Part shown: positions 1-7,373 of the stretch, piece by piece
Layout of the letters: the number at the start of each line of letters is the position of its first letter
Numbering within the stretch: the first letter of the stretch is position 1
Source of the DNA: Spirochaetota bacterium
GTDB taxonomy: Bacteria; Spirochaetota; Spirochaetia; Treponematales; Treponemataceae
DNA length: 22,203 nucleotides
Assembly (NCBI GenBank): GCA_029571425.1
Contig: JAKPSR010000242.1
Location: 1-22,203 of the forward strand
Direction of reading: 5' to 3'
The notes under the pieces: model-generated
Databases searched by the model: none
The model's input: only the letters and a program-made list of their open reading frames with translations
What the model was told of the DNA's origin: nothing
Program-made: the position numbers and the translations under genes

Positions 1-281
1 GCGGGCTTCTTGGCCACGGCCTTCTTGGCTACGGCCTTCTTAGCGGTCGCCTTCTTGGCAGTGGTCTTCTTGGCCACGGCCTTCTTGGCGGTGGTCTTCT
101 TAGCCACGGCCTTCTTGGCGGTGGTCTTCTTAGCCACGGCCTTCTTGGCGGCGGGCTTCTTGGCCGCGGTCGCCTTCTTGGCGGCGGGCTTCTTGGCTAC
201 TGCCGATTTCTTGGCAGCCGTTTTTTTCGCCGCGGGTTTTTTCGCGGCGGGCTTCTTAGCAGAACTAGATACTGTCTTCAT
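1..281 (-). CDS. Histone H1-like Lys/Ala-rich DNA-binding protein (partial, C-terminus outside window)
   Basis: Reading leftward from ATG at 281, 93 codons run off the window edge with no stop. The protein starts [10 protein letters not shown] and is then almost wholly built of [14 protein letters not shown] and PAAKK units, so nearly every residue is Ala, Lys, Val, Thr or Pro. Known proteins of this make-up resemble the C-terminal tail of eukaryotic histone H1 and bind DNA non-specifically as nucleoid proteins; that role is inferred here from composition alone. The Shine-Dalgarno ACAGGAG (290-296) sits 8 bases before the start. A near-consensus promoter lies just upstream and is divergent from hisC. 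The coding DNA contains tandem 30-bp repeats. The long plus-strand reading frame over the same bases is its shadow. Any globular domain would lie outside the window. Confidence 0.85.
   Translation of the reverse strand, partial: MKTVSSSAKKPAAKKPAAKKTAAKKSAVAKKPAAKKATAAKKPAAKKAVAKKTTAKKAVAKKTTAKKAVAKKTTAKKATAKKAVAKKAVAKKP
61..150. repeat. Three tandem 30-bp repeats inside the H1-like gene
   Basis: Units at 61-90, 91-120 and 121-150 line up end to end. Units two and three are identical and unit one differs by one base (G/A at its twelfth base). Each encodes ten residues, two AKK-type modules, on the minus strand. Looser copies continue on both sides. Near-identity at the DNA level suggests recent duplication or slippage, so copy number may vary between strains. 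Confidence 0.9.
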
Positions 282-312
282 GTGATATGCTCCTGTGAAA
301 ATCTTTGTTATG

Positions 313-355
313 ATTATATGTCAACCCCTGCTACTGGTCAACAATAAAAAAAAAA
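313..355 (-). promoter_or_regulatory. Strong sigma70-type promoter with A/T-tract for the H1-like gene
   Basis: On the minus strand, TTGACC (336-341) and a perfect TATAAT (313-318) are separated by 17 bp. A run of ten A/T pairs (346-355) lies directly upstream of the -35 box, where an UP element would sit. The predicted transcript start is near 306, giving a leader of about 25 bases that contains the Shine-Dalgarno. A second TTGACA lies inside the spacer. No equally clear promoter is visible for the divergent hisC gene in this gap (282-392). Confidence 0.75.
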
Positions 356-392
356 TGATAGTCTTAACCGCGCAAGAGAGGTGATGGTTACG

Positions 393-1454
393 ATGTTTGC
401 GAAACGATTTTCTGAGTTACGTCCCTATGTGCCGGGCGAGCAGCCGAAGGATCGCGCGTATGTGAAGCTCAACGCGAACGAGAATCCGTATCCGCCTGCG
501 CCCGCGGTGCAGCGCGCGATCAGGGATTTCGACGCCTCCGCGCTTCGACTCTATCCAGATCCCGACGCGCGCGAGCTTAGGCGCGCGATCGCGTCGACGC
601 TCGGCGACGAAGTAACCGAGGAGATGGTTTTCGTCGGCAATGGCTCCGACGAGGTGCTCTCGTTCGTCTTTTACACCTTCTTCGACGACGACGCGCCCCT
701 CGTTTTCCCCGAGCATACGTACAGTTTTTACCCCGTTTACGCCGGATACTACGACATTCCGGTCTCTCGCGCACCGCTCGCTCCCGATTATTCCGTCGAC
801 GTCGACGCACTTCTCGCGAAAAAGAGCTCCGGCATCATCTTCGCGAACCCCAACGCGCCGACCGGCATCTCGCTTCCGCTCGCCGAGGTGCGGCGTCTTC
901 TCGATTCTTATCCGCGCGATCGCGCGGTAGTCGTCGACGAGGCCTACGTCGATTTCGGCGGTGAAACCGCCATTCCCCTGCTGCGCGAGTACGGGAATCT
1001 GGTCATCGTCCGCACTTTCTCAAAGAGTTACTGCTTCGCAGGCGCCCGCCTTGGGTACATCGTCGCGAATCCGGACCTTATTCGCGCCGTATTCACGACA
1101 AAAAACTCCTTCAACCACTTCCCCGTCGACGTCCTAACCCAACGCATCGGCATTGCGGCCTGCTCGGAAGCGGGGTATTATACCGAGATCAACAGCCGCA
1201 TCGCGCGGACGCGCGACTCCTTCGCGGCTTCGCTGTCGGGGGAAGGTTGGAAGGTGCTTCCATCACGCGCGAATTTCGTTTTCGCGCGAAAGCCGGGCGT
1301 AAGCGGCCGCGCCGTGTACGAGCGGGCGAAGGCCGCCGGCATCCTCGTTCGCCACTTCGATCAGCCTGGCATATCCGATTTCGTCCGTATTTCCATCGGC
1401 ACGGACGATGACATGAGGCGCCTTCTGGAGGCGCTGAAGGGGGCGTGGTCATGA
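393..1454 (+). CDS. hisC: Histidinol-phosphate aminotransferase
   Basis: This is a PLP-dependent fold-type I aminotransferase that converts imidazole-acetol phosphate and glutamate to histidinol phosphate in histidine synthesis. The 353-residue product is a normal HisC length. Visible motifs are NANENPYPP near residue 28, GNGSDE (82-87), ANPNAPTG (151-158), DEAY (182-185), the PLP lysine in SK at K211 followed by GARLGY, and a C-terminal VRISIG segment. GTG 381, ATG 384 and ATG 393 are all in frame. I choose 393 because GAGAGGTGAT (376-385), nearly the full anti-16S complement, ends 7 bases before it. No other his gene is in the window. Related aromatic or other class I/II aminotransferases are possible, but the motifs favour HisC. 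Confidence 0.9.
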   Translation: MFAKRFSELRPYVPGEQPKDRAYVKLNANENPYPPAPAVQRAIRDFDASALRLYPDPDARELRRAIASTLGDEVTEEMVFVGNGSDEVLSFVFYTFFDDDAPLVFPEHTYSFYPVYAGYYDIPVSRAPLAPDYSVDVDALLAKKSSGIIFANPNAPTGISLPLAEVRRLLDSYPRDRAVVVDEAYVDFGGETAIPLLREYGNLVIVRTFSKSYCFAGARLGYIVANPDLIRAVFTTKNSFNHFPVDVLTQRIGIAACSEAGYYTEINSRIARTRDSFAASLSGEGWKVLPSRANFVFARKPGVSGRAVYERAKAAGILVRHFDQPGISDFVRISIGTDDDMRRLLEALKGAWS

Positions 1455-2149
1455 AAATTTTGGTGTTTTCCGACGCGCACGGCAACGCCGCGGCCCTTGA
1501 TGGCCTTGTGGATGAGGCTTCTTCGGCCGATCTCGTCCTGTTCGGCGGCGATTTCGCCGCCGTTGGCGCGCCTGAGACCGGATTACCCGTGCTTGAGCGT
1601 CTTCTCTCGCTCAATGATCGTGTGTTCGCCGTCCTCGGGAACTGCGACGACCCCTCGTTTCGCGAGGAGCTCGAGGCACGCGACGCGAGCGTCGAGGCGT
1701 CCCTTTCGTATTTTAGTGGGCTCATATTGACGGGATCGGGCGGCGGGAGCCGATTTACCGGCGACACCCCGAACGAGCGGTCAGACGAGGATCTCGTCGC
1801 CGATCTTCGGCTTGTAGAGGAAGGATCCGCTGGCGAGGATGGCACGGTGACTGGATGGGAAAACCTCGTCGTGATCGCGCATAACCCGCCGAAGGACACG
1901 AACCTCGATCGCATCGTATCCGGCGCCCACGTGGGCTCCCAGCTGATCAGGGCCTTCGTCGAGCGGTATCGCCCCCTTCTCGTCGTATCCGGGCACATCC
2001 ACGAGTCGTTCGGCGTCGACGAGATTGGCCCTTCGCGGTTGGTGAATCCCGGCTCGATCGCCGAGGGTCGGTACGCGGTGGTAACCCTGTCGGGCGGGGG
2101 GAGCGAGCCGTTCCGCGTGGACGGAATCGAGCTTAAGCGGCTTTCGTAG
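1451..2149 (+). CDS. YfcE/MJ0936-type metallophosphoesterase
   Basis: This is a calcineurin-like phosphoesterase of 232 residues. Metal ligands appear in family order: D8 and H10 in DAHGN, D34 in GGD, N64 in GNCD, H144 in AHNPP, and H182/H184 in GHIH, followed by NPGS at 199-202. The family hydrolyses phosphodiesters or phosphomonoesters with two metal ions; the substrate cannot be told from sequence. The ATG overlaps the hisC stop (ATGA), and AAGGGGG (1437-1443) lies 7 bases upstream, so it is probably translated together with hisC. An in-frame GTG at 1445 is a weaker alternative start. The 59 bases to the next gene hold only a short 5-bp GC hairpin and the next ribosome site. Confidence 0.85.
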   Translation: MKILVFSDAHGNAAALDGLVDEASSADLVLFGGDFAAVGAPETGLPVLERLLSLNDRVFAVLGNCDDPSFREELEARDASVEASLSYFSGLILTGSGGGSRFTGDTPNERSDEDLVADLRLVEEGSAGEDGTVTGWENLVVIAHNPPKDTNLDRIVSGAHVGSQLIRAFVERYRPLLVVSGHIHESFGVDEIGPSRLVNPGSIAEGRYAVVTLSGGGSEPFRVDGIELKRLS

Positions 2150-2208
2150 GGCAATGCGGGTCCCGCCGGATGGCGGTGGCCGATGATATACGTTAAGGAG
2201 AATAGCGC

Positions 2209-3363
2209 ATGGAACAACTGTTTACGGGCTTTCTGTCAACGAGCGTCCCGGAACTCATCATGATCCTGGTCGGCCTCGTCCTGATCTGGCTCGCGGTTAA
2301 GAAGGAGTACGAGCCGATGCTCCTCCTCCCGATCGGATTCGGGGCCATCCTGGTCAACCTTCCCCTCTCGATCGCCTTCGAGCACGAGGGCGTCCCGGGC
2401 TTCCTGAAGGTCCTTTTCGACGCCGGGATCAACACCGAGCTCTTTCCGATCCTGATATTCATCGCGGTCGGGGCGATGTGCGACTTCCGGCCCATGTTCA
2501 AGAAGCCGGTCATGATGTTCTTCGGCGCGGCCGCCCAGCTCGGGATTTTCCTGACGGTTATCGCGGCGATCGCCCTCGGTAAGGCCTTCCCCTCCCTCGG
2601 GTTTGACCTTCCGACCGCCGCCACGATCGGCATCATCGGAGCGGCCGACGGCCCGACCTCGATCTATGTCGCGACGAAATTCGCCCAGAAGCTTCTTGGG
2701 CCAATCTCGGTCGCCGCCTACTCCTACATGTCCTTGGTGCCGCTTATCCAGCCCCCGGTCATCCGCGCCCTGACCTCCAAGAAGGAGCGGACGATCAAGA
2801 TGAAGGTCGCCGACGCGGACATCCCGAAGGCCCTGTGCATCTCCTTCCCGATCGTCGTCACGATCGTCGCGGGTTTCGTCGCCCCGATGAGCGTCCCGCT
2901 GATCGGCAGTCTGATGTTCGGCAACCTGATCCGCGAGTGCGGCGTCCTCGAGAAGCTCTCCGTGGCCGCCCAGAACGAGCTTTCGAACCTGGTGACCCTC
3001 CTTTTGGGGATCACGATCGGCGCCTCGATGCGCGCCGAGGCCTTCCTGCAGTGGCAAACCCTGGTGATCCTGGCACTCGGGCTCGTCGCCTTCGTCTTCG
3101 ACACCGCGGGCGGGGTCCTGTTCGCCAAGTTCCTGAACCTTTTCCGCTCCGAGGACAACAAGATCAACCCGATGGTCGGGGCCGCGGGCATTTCCGCCTT
3201 CCCGATGAGCGCGCGCGTCGTGCAGAAGATGGCGACCGCCGAGGACGGGAATACCTTCGTGATCATGGAGGCGGTCAGCGCGAACGTCTCGGGCCAGCTT
3301 GGGTCGGTAATGGCGGGTGGCATCGTCCTCGCCGTCGTGCCGGTCTTGATGGGATGGGTGTAA
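2209..3363 (+). CDS. oadB: Sodium ion-translocating decarboxylase beta subunit (OadB/GcdB/MmdB family)
   Basis: This 384-residue polytopic membrane protein is the subunit that couples decarboxylation of enzyme-bound carboxybiotin to sodium export. The sodium-site motifs are intact: GAADGPT with D147, and N320-P, G324, S329 and R336 in the NPMVGAAGISAFPMSAR stretch. These are spaced exactly like N373, G377, S382 and R389 of Klebsiella OadB. AAGGAG (2195-2200) lies 8 bases before the ATG. A tiny gamma-like gene follows after one base. No biotin or carboxyltransferase alpha subunit lies nearby, so the substrate (oxaloacetate, methylmalonyl-CoA, glutaconyl-CoA or malonate) cannot be assigned; the symbol names the family only. 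Confidence 0.92.
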   Translation: MEQLFTGFLSTSVPELIMILVGLVLIWLAVKKEYEPMLLLPIGFGAILVNLPLSIAFEHEGVPGFLKVLFDAGINTELFPILIFIAVGAMCDFRPMFKKPVMMFFGAAAQLGIFLTVIAAIALGKAFPSLGFDLPTAATIGIIGAADGPTSIYVATKFAQKLLGPISVAAYSYMSLVPLIQPPVIRALTSKKERTIKMKVADADIPKALCISFPIVVTIVAGFVAPMSVPLIGSLMFGNLIRECGVLEKLSVAAQNELSNLVTLLLGITIGASMRAEAFLQWQTLVILALGLVAFVFDTAGGVLFAKFLNLFRSEDNKINPMVGAAGISAFPMSARVVQKMATAEDGNTFVIMEAVSANVSGQLGSVMAGGIVLAVVPVLMGWV

Positions 3364-3364
3364 T

Positions 3365-3505
3365 ATGAACGAATTGATACAGAGCGTGGTGTACGGCGAC
3401 GACTTCGGGAAGGCGATCTTCCTGATGGTGACGGGGGTTGGCTTCGTCTTCCTCGTCCAGTGCGTTTTCTATATCGTCATAAAGCTGTTTTCTCGATTGT
3501 CCTAA
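3365..3505 (+). CDS. Short OadG-like gamma subunit of the sodium pump decarboxylase
   Basis: This 46-codon gene begins one base after the oadB stop. It encodes MNELIQ, then a single strongly hydrophobic helix at about residues 19-41 containing GVGFVFLVQCVFYIVIK, and ends in a short basic tail. OadG proteins have one N-terminal membrane helix with a similar G-FVFL core that assembles with OadA and OadB. Typical OadG is about 80-100 residues, so this one lacks the linker and metal-binding tail. No clear Shine-Dalgarno is seen (GGGTG before the start), so translational coupling to oadB is likely. Its last 29 bases overlap the convergent panE-like gene. Position and topology are the main support; sequence similarity is modest. 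Confidence 0.65.
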   Translation: MNELIQSVVYGDDFGKAIFLMVTGVGFVFLVQCVFYIVIKLFSRLS

Positions 3506-4429
3506 TCATTCGGTAGAGGCAGGCGTTGACGGGAACGTCGACGCCGTGCCTTTCGCCGAGCTCTATCACCTTCAGCGCGAACATTTCTACCTCGGTCTTG
3601 CGACCCGCCTCGACGTCCTGGCACATCGACGTTTTCCCTTCCGGCGAGAGCCCGTCGAGGACCTTCCACACGCTTTCGATATCCCGCTCGCCGAGGAAAC
3701 ACCCTCGCGCTCCCCGACTGAGATGACCTCGCGCATCGCGGAGGCCATGAGCTCGCGAAGCTCGGGGACGAGGGTCGGCGTTTGGACGGGGGCGTAGGGA
3801 AGGCGGAGGACGGCCGTCACCTGGTTGAGGCCGACGTTCATCATGAATTTGTACCAAAGTCGGTTTAGCATGTCATCCGGCACGGTGTTGGCGATCCCGT
3901 AGTGGTCAAGGACGCGGCAGACGTCGGCCACGCATGCACGCTCCGCGCCCCGGGCAGGCAGGCCTCCGTCGATCCCTGGGCCGCCGCCGAGGTATATCGT
4001 TCCGCGCCCGGACCAGGTGATCTCGTTTCCCCGATGGCCGGCGTCGGTGCCGACGATCATGGCGTAGGGGACGCGCTCGGCCCCGAAGGCCCGGGCGAGC
4101 TCGTCCTCGCTCGAGATGCCGTTGAGGAGGGAGAGGATGCGCGTGCGCGGCCCGACGTGGCCGCGAAGGTCCTCGATCACCTCGCCGAGGTGATGCCACT
4201 TGCAGGCGACGATGACGAGGTCTGGTTCCGATGTGGAGGCCGCGTCGGTGACGGGGAAACGGCAATGTTCGCCGTTGACGACGAAGCCGTCGCGGCGATA
4301 GCGCTCGAGCCGCTCGCCGCGCGCGAGAACGGACACAGCGCTCGGGTCCTTTCGAAACACCTGCCACGCGACCATCGCCCCGATCGCCCCAGCGCCCGCC
4401 ACTAATACCCGGTACCCCTCGCTCGCCAT
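3477..4429 (-). pseudogene. Ketopantoate reductase (PanE/ApbA) family protein, broken by a one-base frameshift
   Basis: Starting at ATG 4429 (AAGGAG 7 bases upstream), residues 1-244 show an N-terminal Rossmann motif GAGAIG (12-17), CK at 76-77, LLNG (101-104) and the substrate-region helix YKFMMNVGLNQVTAV with K194. At 3697-3699 the frame is lost. The next frame then continues the family C-terminus: FLGERDIES, SMCQDVEAGRKTE, and DVPVNACLYRM, ending at TGA 3477-3479. Adding one base restores a 317-residue protein of normal length. As read, translation would run out of frame to a stop at 3587. The family reduces 2-dehydropantoate with NADPH in pantothenate synthesis, but many PanE-like proteins act on other 2-oxo acids. 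The gene is convergent with oadB/oadG. Confidence 0.85.
3697..3699 (-). other. Frameshift site in the panE-like gene
   Basis: On the coding strand the sequence is GGT GTT TCC. One additional T in the T-run would give GGT GTT TTC CTC GGC (G-V-F-L-G) and join the two family-matching halves exactly. A single-base loss in a short homopolymer is either a true mutation or a sequencing/assembly error; the window cannot distinguish them. Confidence 0.8.
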
Positions 4430-4440
4430 ACGCGCGCTCC

Positions 4441-4469
4441 TTGCCATTCGGTTTTCTATCCCGTATTAT
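4441..4469 (+). promoter_or_regulatory. Promoter placing transcription start at the ATG of the membrane protein gene
   Basis: TTGCCA (4441-4446), a 17-bp spacer and TATTAT (4464-4469) are followed by 7 bases and the ATG at 4477. The predicted start is 4476-4477, so the mRNA would have no leader. The TTG at 4441 is in frame with the gene and could be mistaken for its start codon, but it is better read as the -35 box. Confidence 0.65.
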
Positions 4470-4476
4470 AGCGGAA

Positions 4477-4965
4477 ATGAAAGAAGTGACAACGTTTTTG
4501 CCGTACCTCGCCCTGGCTCTGATCGCCCTTTCGGTTCCCGTCCTGATCGTGCGCTCGCGCGTCGCCCGCGCCCGCCTTGGCGCGCGCGAGTCGGCCTTGC
4601 CGAGCCCGCGTTTCACCCGCCATCTCGCCGTGCTCGCCTGCGCGCCCGTGCTCGCCGGCCTCCTGATCTTTCGCCGCTTCGATCCCCTGACGACCTTCGC
4701 GGTATGCGGCGTAGCCGTGCTTGGCTTTTGGATGAGCCTTCGGGAGTTATTGGTGAACGCGATGAGCGGCATTTACGAGAACGGGATCGCGTGGAGCGGG
4801 GTAATCCTGCGCTACGCGGACGTCGACGACCTCGTCGAGCCCGACCCCGTGACGCTCGTCTGCCTCTCGGCGAACCGCGCGCAAACAAGGCTCGTCGTCG
4901 AGGACGCAGGGGCGATGGACGCGATCTCGCGCGCCATCAGGGAAAAGTCCCCGGCCTTGCGTTAG
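4477..4965 (+). CDS. Conserved-type membrane protein with three helices and a soluble C-terminal domain
   Basis: I do not recognise the family with certainty. The 162-residue product has hydrophobic segments at about 6-25, 49-65 and 71-93, separated by an Arg-rich loop (26-48). It is followed by a soluble domain (about 98-162) beginning GIYENGIAWSGVILRY. That last pattern recalls the small PH-like (YcxB/DUF5673-type) domains found after membrane helices, but this is a tentative likeness. There is no Shine-Dalgarno; a promoter ends 7 bases before the ATG. It stops 27 bases before purD, whose promoter overlaps its last codons. It is divergent from the panE-like gene. No function is proposed. 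Confidence 0.7.
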   Translation: MKEVTTFLPYLALALIALSVPVLIVRSRVARARLGARESALPSPRFTRHLAVLACAPVLAGLLIFRRFDPLTTFAVCGVAVLGFWMSLRELLVNAMSGIYENGIAWSGVILRYADVDDLVEPDPVTLVCLSANRAQTRLVVEDAGAMDAISRAIREKSPALR

Positions 4966-4986
4966 TGCGGGGCTTTCCCGTATGAT
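4957..4986 (+). promoter_or_regulatory. purD promoter, leaderless arrangement
   Basis: TTGCGT (4957-4962), an 18-bp spacer and TATGAT (4981-4986) are followed by six bases (GGCCCC) and the purD ATG at 4993. Standard -10 to start spacing puts +1 on the A of the ATG. No Shine-Dalgarno is present. GGGGC and GCCCC flank the -10 box as a 5-bp inverted repeat, which may be chance in this GC-rich DNA. Confidence 0.6.
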
Positions 4987-4992
4987 GGCCCC

Positions 4993-6336
4993 ATGAAAAC
5001 CATCGTGATCGGCTCGGGCGGCCGCGAGCACGCCATCGCCTGGGCACTCGCCTCGTCAAAAACCGTCGACGAGGTCGTCTGCATACCCGGAAACGGAGGC
5101 ACCGCGCGCGAGCGGAAGTGCCGAAACATACCGATCTCGGTGGCCGACGTCGCCTCCGTCGCGGACGCGTGCGCCCGGGAGCTCGCGTGCGATCCCGCCG
5201 GATCGCTCGTCGTCGTCGGGCCCGAGGATCCCCTCGCGGCCGGCATATCCGACTTTCTCGCCGAGCGTGGTCTTCGCGTCGTCGGCCCGCGCCGCGCGGG
5301 CGCGACCCTCGAGGCGAGCAAGGACGTCGCAAAGCGATTCATGGAAAAATACGGGGTCGCCTGCGCGAAAAGCGAAACCCACGATGATCCCGCCGCGGCG
5401 ATAGCGGCGATACGCCGCATCGGCGCCCCCGTCGTCGTGAAGGCGGACGGACTCGCGGCCGGGAAGGGGGTCGTCGTCGCCGCCACCGTCGACGAGGCGG
5501 TCGCCGCGGTCGAGTCCTTCATGGTTTCCGGCTCGCTCGGCGCCGCCGGCAACCGCGTCGTCGTCGAGGAATACCTCGAGGGCGAGGAGGTCTCGATACT
5601 CGCCGCCGTCAGCTCCACCCCAGCCCTCGCCGCGGCCGGGAAGGCCTCGATCAAGCCCTTCGTCAGCGCCCGCGACCATAAGCGACTGCTCGACGGCGCG
5701 ACAGGGCCGAACACCGGCGGCATGGGGGCGATCGCCCCCGCCGACGGCGTCGACGAGGCGGTGCTCGCGCGCTTCCGCTCGGACATCCTCGAGCCGACCC
5801 TCCGGGGCCTCGTTTCCGAGGGCTACGATTACCGCGGTTTCATTTTCTTTGGGTTGATGGTGACCGCGCGGGGCCCGAAGCTTCTCGAGTACAACGTCCG
5901 TCTCGGCGATCCCGAGACCCAAGCGGTTCTCCCGCTGATGGATTTCGACTTCGCCGAGCTTTGCCTCGCGATCGAGCGCGGTACCCTCGCGGACTTCCCC
6001 CTCTCGTGGAAGCAGGGCTACGCATGCGCCCCGGTCGCGGTCTCGTCCGGCTACCCGGGAAGCTATCCGAAGGGGCTTCCGATCGAAATCGACGCGGAGG
6101 CCGTCGCCCGAGCGGGCGCGAAGGTCTTCGTCGCCGGGGCGGTCACCGAGGGAGCGACGGGCCGACTCGTCACCTCGGGCGGGCGCGTGCTCGCCGCGAG
6201 CGCCGTCGGGGCGACCGTCGACGAGGCGCGTCGCCGCTCGTATGAGGCACTCGACGCCTGCCGGTTCGAGGGGATGGCCTTTAGGCGGGATATCGGCTTG
6301 CCCGGTGCCGCGGTTTCGGGTACACTCGGCTCATGA
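4993..6336 (+). CDS. purD: Phosphoribosylamine-glycine ligase (GAR synthetase)
   Basis: This ATP-grasp enzyme joins phosphoribosylamine and glycine in the second step of purine synthesis. The 447 residues are slightly longer than the usual 420-430. Motifs in order are GSGGREHA (7-14), [10 protein letters not shown] (76-85), the ATP-grasp strand [11 protein letters not shown] (150-160), [11 protein letters not shown] (191-201), [18 protein letters not shown] (229-246) and [12 protein letters not shown]. The start follows a leaderless-type promoter. Its stop overlaps the pyrB ATG by four bases, placing a purine gene at the head of the pyrimidine cluster. No other pur gene is in the window. Confidence 0.96.
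   Translation: MKTIVIGSGGREHAIAWALASSKTVDEVVCIPGNGGTARERKCRNIPISVADVASVADACARELACDPAGSLVVVGPEDPLAAGISDFLAERGLRVVGPRRAGATLEASKDVAKRFMEKYGVACAKSETHDDPAAAIAAIRRIGAPVVVKADGLAAGKGVVVAATVDEAVAAVESFMVSGSLGAAGNRVVVEEYLEGEEVSILAAVSSTPALAAAGKASIKPFVSARDHKRLLDGATGPNTGGMGAIAPADGVDEAVLARFRSDILEPTLRGLVSEGYDYRGFIFFGLMVTARGPKLLEYNVRLGDPETQAVLPLMDFDFAELCLAIERGTLADFPLSWKQGYACAPVAVSSGYPGSYPKGLPIEIDAEAVARAGAKVFVAGAVTEGATGRLVTSGGRVLAASAVGATVDEARRRSYEALDACRFEGMAFRRDIGLPGAAVSGTLGS
6298..6326 (+). promoter_or_regulatory. Candidate pyrB promoter inside the end of purD, leaderless arrangement
   Basis: TTGCCC (6298-6303), a 17-bp spacer and TACACT (6321-6326) are followed by six bases and the ATG at 6333. The geometry equals that of purD. 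TACACT is a weaker -10 than the others, and the site lies in coding sequence, so it could be chance. Confidence 0.45.
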
Positions 6337-7373
6337 ACGAACGTAATGCGCCGTCGCGCGGTCTTGCGGGGCTTTTCGGCCGCGGCCGCGGACGCGCCTC
6401 GGGCGGCAACGCCGACGATGGGAGTGCTATGCTGAAAGGGCGCCATATTATCGAACCAGGGAACCTTTCCCTGCCGGAACTGGACGGGCTATTCGACCTA
6501 GCCGAGTCCATCGTCAAAGACCCAGCGCGATATAGCGAAGTGTGTCGGGGTAAGATCCTCGCCACACTTTTTTTTGAGCCGAGCACCCGAACGCGGCTCT
6601 CCTTCGAGGCGGCCATGCTCCGCCTCGGCGGCTCGACCCTCGGCTTCGCGGAGCCGGGCGCGAGCTCCACGGCGAAGGGCGAGAGCCTGGCAGACACGAT
6701 CCGCACGGTGTCGAGCTACGTCGACGTGATCGCGATGCGGAACCCGAAGGAGGGAGCGGCCCACCTCGCGTCCCAATACAGCTCGGTGCCGGTCATCAAC
6801 GCAGGGGACGGCGGACACCACCACCCGACGCAGACGCTCACCGACCTTTTGACGATCCGCTCGATTAAGGGGCGGTTCGACGGGCTGACGGTCGGGCTCT
6901 GCGGCGACCTCAAGTTCGGCCGCACCGTGCATAGCCTCGCGAAGGCGATGTCCCGCTACCCCAACGTCCGGTTCGTCCTCATCAGCCCGCCCGAGCTCGA
7001 GATTCCCGACTACATCATCGCGAAGGTCTTCAAGCCCTCGGGCGTGCAGTACACCCAGGTGCGCCGCCTCGAGGAGGCGATCGGGGACCTCGACATACTG
7101 TACATGACGCGCGTCCAGAAGGAGCGTTTCTTCAACGAGCAGGACTACGTCAGGCTCAAGGACAGCTACATCCTCGACGCGGAGAAGATGCGCCTCGCCA
7201 GGCCCGATCTCTGCGTCCTCCATCCCCTGCCGCGCGTCAACGAGATCGCCCCTGAGGTTGACGCCGACCCGCGCGCCGCCTACTTCGCGCAGGTTCGCTA
7301 CGGGATGTTCGCGCGGATGGCCCTGATCATGAAGCTCCTCGGGATCGTCGAGGGCGGGGGGAAGAAAGGATGA
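6333..7373 (+). CDS. pyrB: Aspartate carbamoyltransferase catalytic subunit
   Basis: It condenses carbamoyl phosphate and aspartate to carbamoyl aspartate. In 346-residue numbering, the phosphate-binding STRTR is at 84-88, the mobile-loop lysine is K115 in [19 protein letters not shown] starts at 162, and HPLPRVNEI is near the end. The first 32 residues are an Arg/Gly/Ser-rich extension absent from ordinary PyrB, which begins like MLKGRHI here. Two starts compete. ATG 6333 overlaps the purD stop as ATGA and has a -10-like box 6 bases upstream. ATG 6429 gives 314 residues, the usual family length, with GGGAG only 4 bases upstream. I list the long form but the short one is quite possible. The next gene, pyrI, overlaps by 4 bases. 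Confidence 0.92.
   Translation: MNERNAPSRGLAGLFGRGRGRASGGNADDGSAMLKGRHIIEPGNLSLPELDGLFDLAESIVKDPARYSEVCRGKILATLFFEPSTRTRLSFEAAMLRLGGSTLGFAEPGASSTAKGESLADTIRTVSSYVDVIAMRNPKEGAAHLASQYSSVPVINAGDGGHHHPTQTLTDLLTIRSIKGRFDGLTVGLCGDLKFGRTVHSLAKAMSRYPNVRFVLISPPELEIPDYIIAKVFKPSGVQYTQVRRLEEAIGDLDILYMTRVQKERFFNEQDYVRLKDSYILDAEKMRLARPDLCVLHPLPRVNEIAPEVDADPRAAYFAQVRYGMFARMALIMKLLGIVEGGGKKG

Noticed and set aside
61..150. 30-bp repeats as a possible CRISPR array
   Set aside because: The units are directly adjacent with no spacers and lie in a coding sequence.
10..285. Plus-strand open frame encoding a hydrophobic repeat (ATAFLA units)
   Set aside because: It is the exact antisense of the Lys/Ala-rich H1-like gene, which has a good promoter and ribosome site; the repeat is forced by complementarity.
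2163..2176. Hairpin CCGCC-GGAT-GGCGG after the phosphoesterase gene as a terminator
   Set aside because: Only 5 bp with no T-run; expected by chance in DNA this GC-rich.
2186..2194. ATATACGTT shared by the oadB leader and the region before the acyl-CoA synthetase gene (14791-14799)
   Set aside because: A 9-mer without a matching -35 or a functional link between the genes; too weak to call a promoter class.
1189..3057. Long minus-strand open frames opposite hisC, the phosphoesterase and oadB
   Set aside because: High-GC shadows with low-complexity Arg/Asp-rich products; the plus-strand genes carry complete family motifs.
3690..3705. Programmed frameshifting in the panE-like gene
   Set aside because: No slippery heptamer, stimulatory hairpin or known precedent in this family; mutation or sequencing error is simpler.
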